A DNA stretch of 5,424 nucleotides, from contig PEWM01000209.1 of assembly GCA_002779455.1 (NCBI GenBank), forward strand, positions 1 to 5,424. Reading direction: 5' to 3'. Below the pieces are notes generated by a model that saw nothing but the letters and a program-made list of their open reading frames with translations, did not search any database and was not told where the DNA came from. Made by a program: the position numbers and the translations under genes. The number at the start of each line of letters is the position of its first letter. Position 1 is the stretch's first letter. This document shows positions 5,078 through 5,424 of this stretch, piece after piece. The DNA is from Deltaproteobacteria bacterium CG07_land_8_20_14_0_80_60_11 (GTDB lineage Bacteria; Desulfobacterota; Desulfobaccia; Desulfobaccales; 0-14-0-80-60-11).

Positions 5078-5261
5078 GGTTAACATACTAATATAGTTAA
5101 ATTAATCTCCACGGTTTTCTCAATGGTACGGTATTTGCTGTCATGAAGTTCCATTGACCCACGAACGGTCGCGGCTTGGCTGGCGGTCACGGATGCGGAA
5201 CCACCGGAATTCTCCCCCAGGTTGGCTGAGACCCCCACAGGCGCTGATGTGAGGTTTGGCA

Positions 5262-5424
5262 ATGAAAGATAAAGCGAATACCCCCCAGAGCTTCGTCAAG
5301 ATGGAGGAGGCCCGGAGATTGAAGGACCAGGGGCACTACCAGGAGTCCCTGGTTCTGGCGTTGGAGGCGCTGTTACAAGAATTGGACGGTCTGCGGGATT
5401 CTCTCCTGGCCTTGCAGACGGTGA
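5262..5424 (+). CDS. Helical protein of unknown function, 3' end outside window
   Basis: Starts at the ATG 5262-5264, with GAGG (5251-5254) 7 nt upstream. Fifty-four codons plus one base are visible before the window ends. The sequence is strongly helical and rich in Leu, Glu and Gln: SFVKMEEARRLKDQGHYQES, then LVLALEALLQELDGLRDSLL. The ARRLKDQGHYQESLVLALEAL portion resembles one TPR-like helical hairpin (small-large-aromatic spacing with G-H-Y at the turn), but a single repeat cannot be called with confidence. Codon use is GC-rich, like the other genes here. It is transcribed divergently from the cysteine synthase operon. No function can be assigned from the visible part. Confidence 0.75.
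   Translation, partial: MKDKANTPQSFVKMEEARRLKDQGHYQESLVLALEALLQELDGLRDSLLALQTV

Larger units (their letters stand above)
4767..5261. other. Divergent intergenic region with GC island between AT-rich flanks
   Basis: This stretch of 495 bases separates the minus-strand operon from the plus-strand gene at 5262. The open frames within it have no ribosome binding sites, begin at poor codons or run through simple GC-rich sequence, so I call no gene. About 4790-4842 and 5041-5105 are AT-rich and carry promoter-like boxes. About 4843-4965 is very GC-rich and contains nested inverted repeats. I compared the GC island from memory with T-box, SAM, SAH, cobalamin, ZTP and Moco riboswitch signatures and with SRP and RNase P RNA, and found no convincing match. 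I see nothing recognisable in 5106-5248. Confidence 0.6.

Noticed and set aside
4787..5086. Minus-strand 99-codon frame upstream of the 94-residue gene
   Set aside because: It has no convincing ribosome binding site, and its middle is Pro/Arg-rich translation of the GC island. The apparent hydrophobic start comes from AT-rich DNA.
5121..5156. CAATGG/CCATTG inverted repeat in the leader before 5262
   Set aside because: There are only 6 bp of pairing around a 24-nt loop, which is expected by chance in a region of this size.
5080..5262. Minus-strand 60-codon frame ending in the AT-rich stretch
   Set aside because: It starts at TTG with no Shine-Dalgarno sequence, overlaps the start of the gene at 5262, and I recognise no family. 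It could be a remnant of a decayed gene, but nothing in the window supports that.

Overview
The window is GC-rich, mostly coding on the minus strand, and looks like a chromosome segment from a Gram-negative anaerobe. The best guess is a Deltaproteobacterium (Desulfobacterota, for instance a Desulfobacca- or Syntrophus-like lineage). That guess rests on GC content, lipoprotein style, palindromic repeats and gene content; no marker gene fixes the taxon.

Layout from left to right. Positions 1-1335 (minus) hold most of a family 5 solute-binding lipoprotein of an oligopeptide/dipeptide ABC transporter, whose C-terminus runs off the left edge. Positions 1361-1456 hold stacked GC-rich palindromes. 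A complete tRNA-Pro(CGG) with encoded CCA lies on the plus strand at 1538-1614. A short membrane-anchored SHOCT-domain protein follows at 1691-1939 (minus), with a second copy of the same composite palindrome just 5' of it (1955-2015). A long bulged hairpin at 2041-2088 sits between that gene and the next.

The main gene, 2122-4434 (minus), encodes one unbroken 770-residue protein: an intact-looking PLP-dependent cysteine synthase (CysK/CysM type) fused to a full-length cysteinyl-tRNA synthetase (CysRS) homologue. The synthetase half has lost the HIGH motif, the KMSKS motif and two of the four zinc/cysteine-binding residues, so it should be a pseudo-synthetase and not an active CysRS. A 94-residue helical protein of unknown function (4482-4766) lies 47 nt upstream on the same strand and probably shares its transcript.

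From 4767 to 5261 there is no convincing gene. The stretch has AT-rich flanks with promoter-like boxes around a GC island (about 4843-4965) containing nested inverted repeats (4870-4934). On the plus strand, a small helical protein of unknown function starts at 5262 and runs off the right edge.

The most interesting item is the cysteine synthase/pseudo-CysRS fusion. By analogy with HisZ (a synthetase-like regulator of histidine biosynthesis) and MshC (a CysRS-derived ligase), the dead domain may sense cysteine, bind tRNA or regulate the synthase; this is inference. The second most interesting item is a pair of two-hairpin palindromic elements whose stems differ by compensating base changes.
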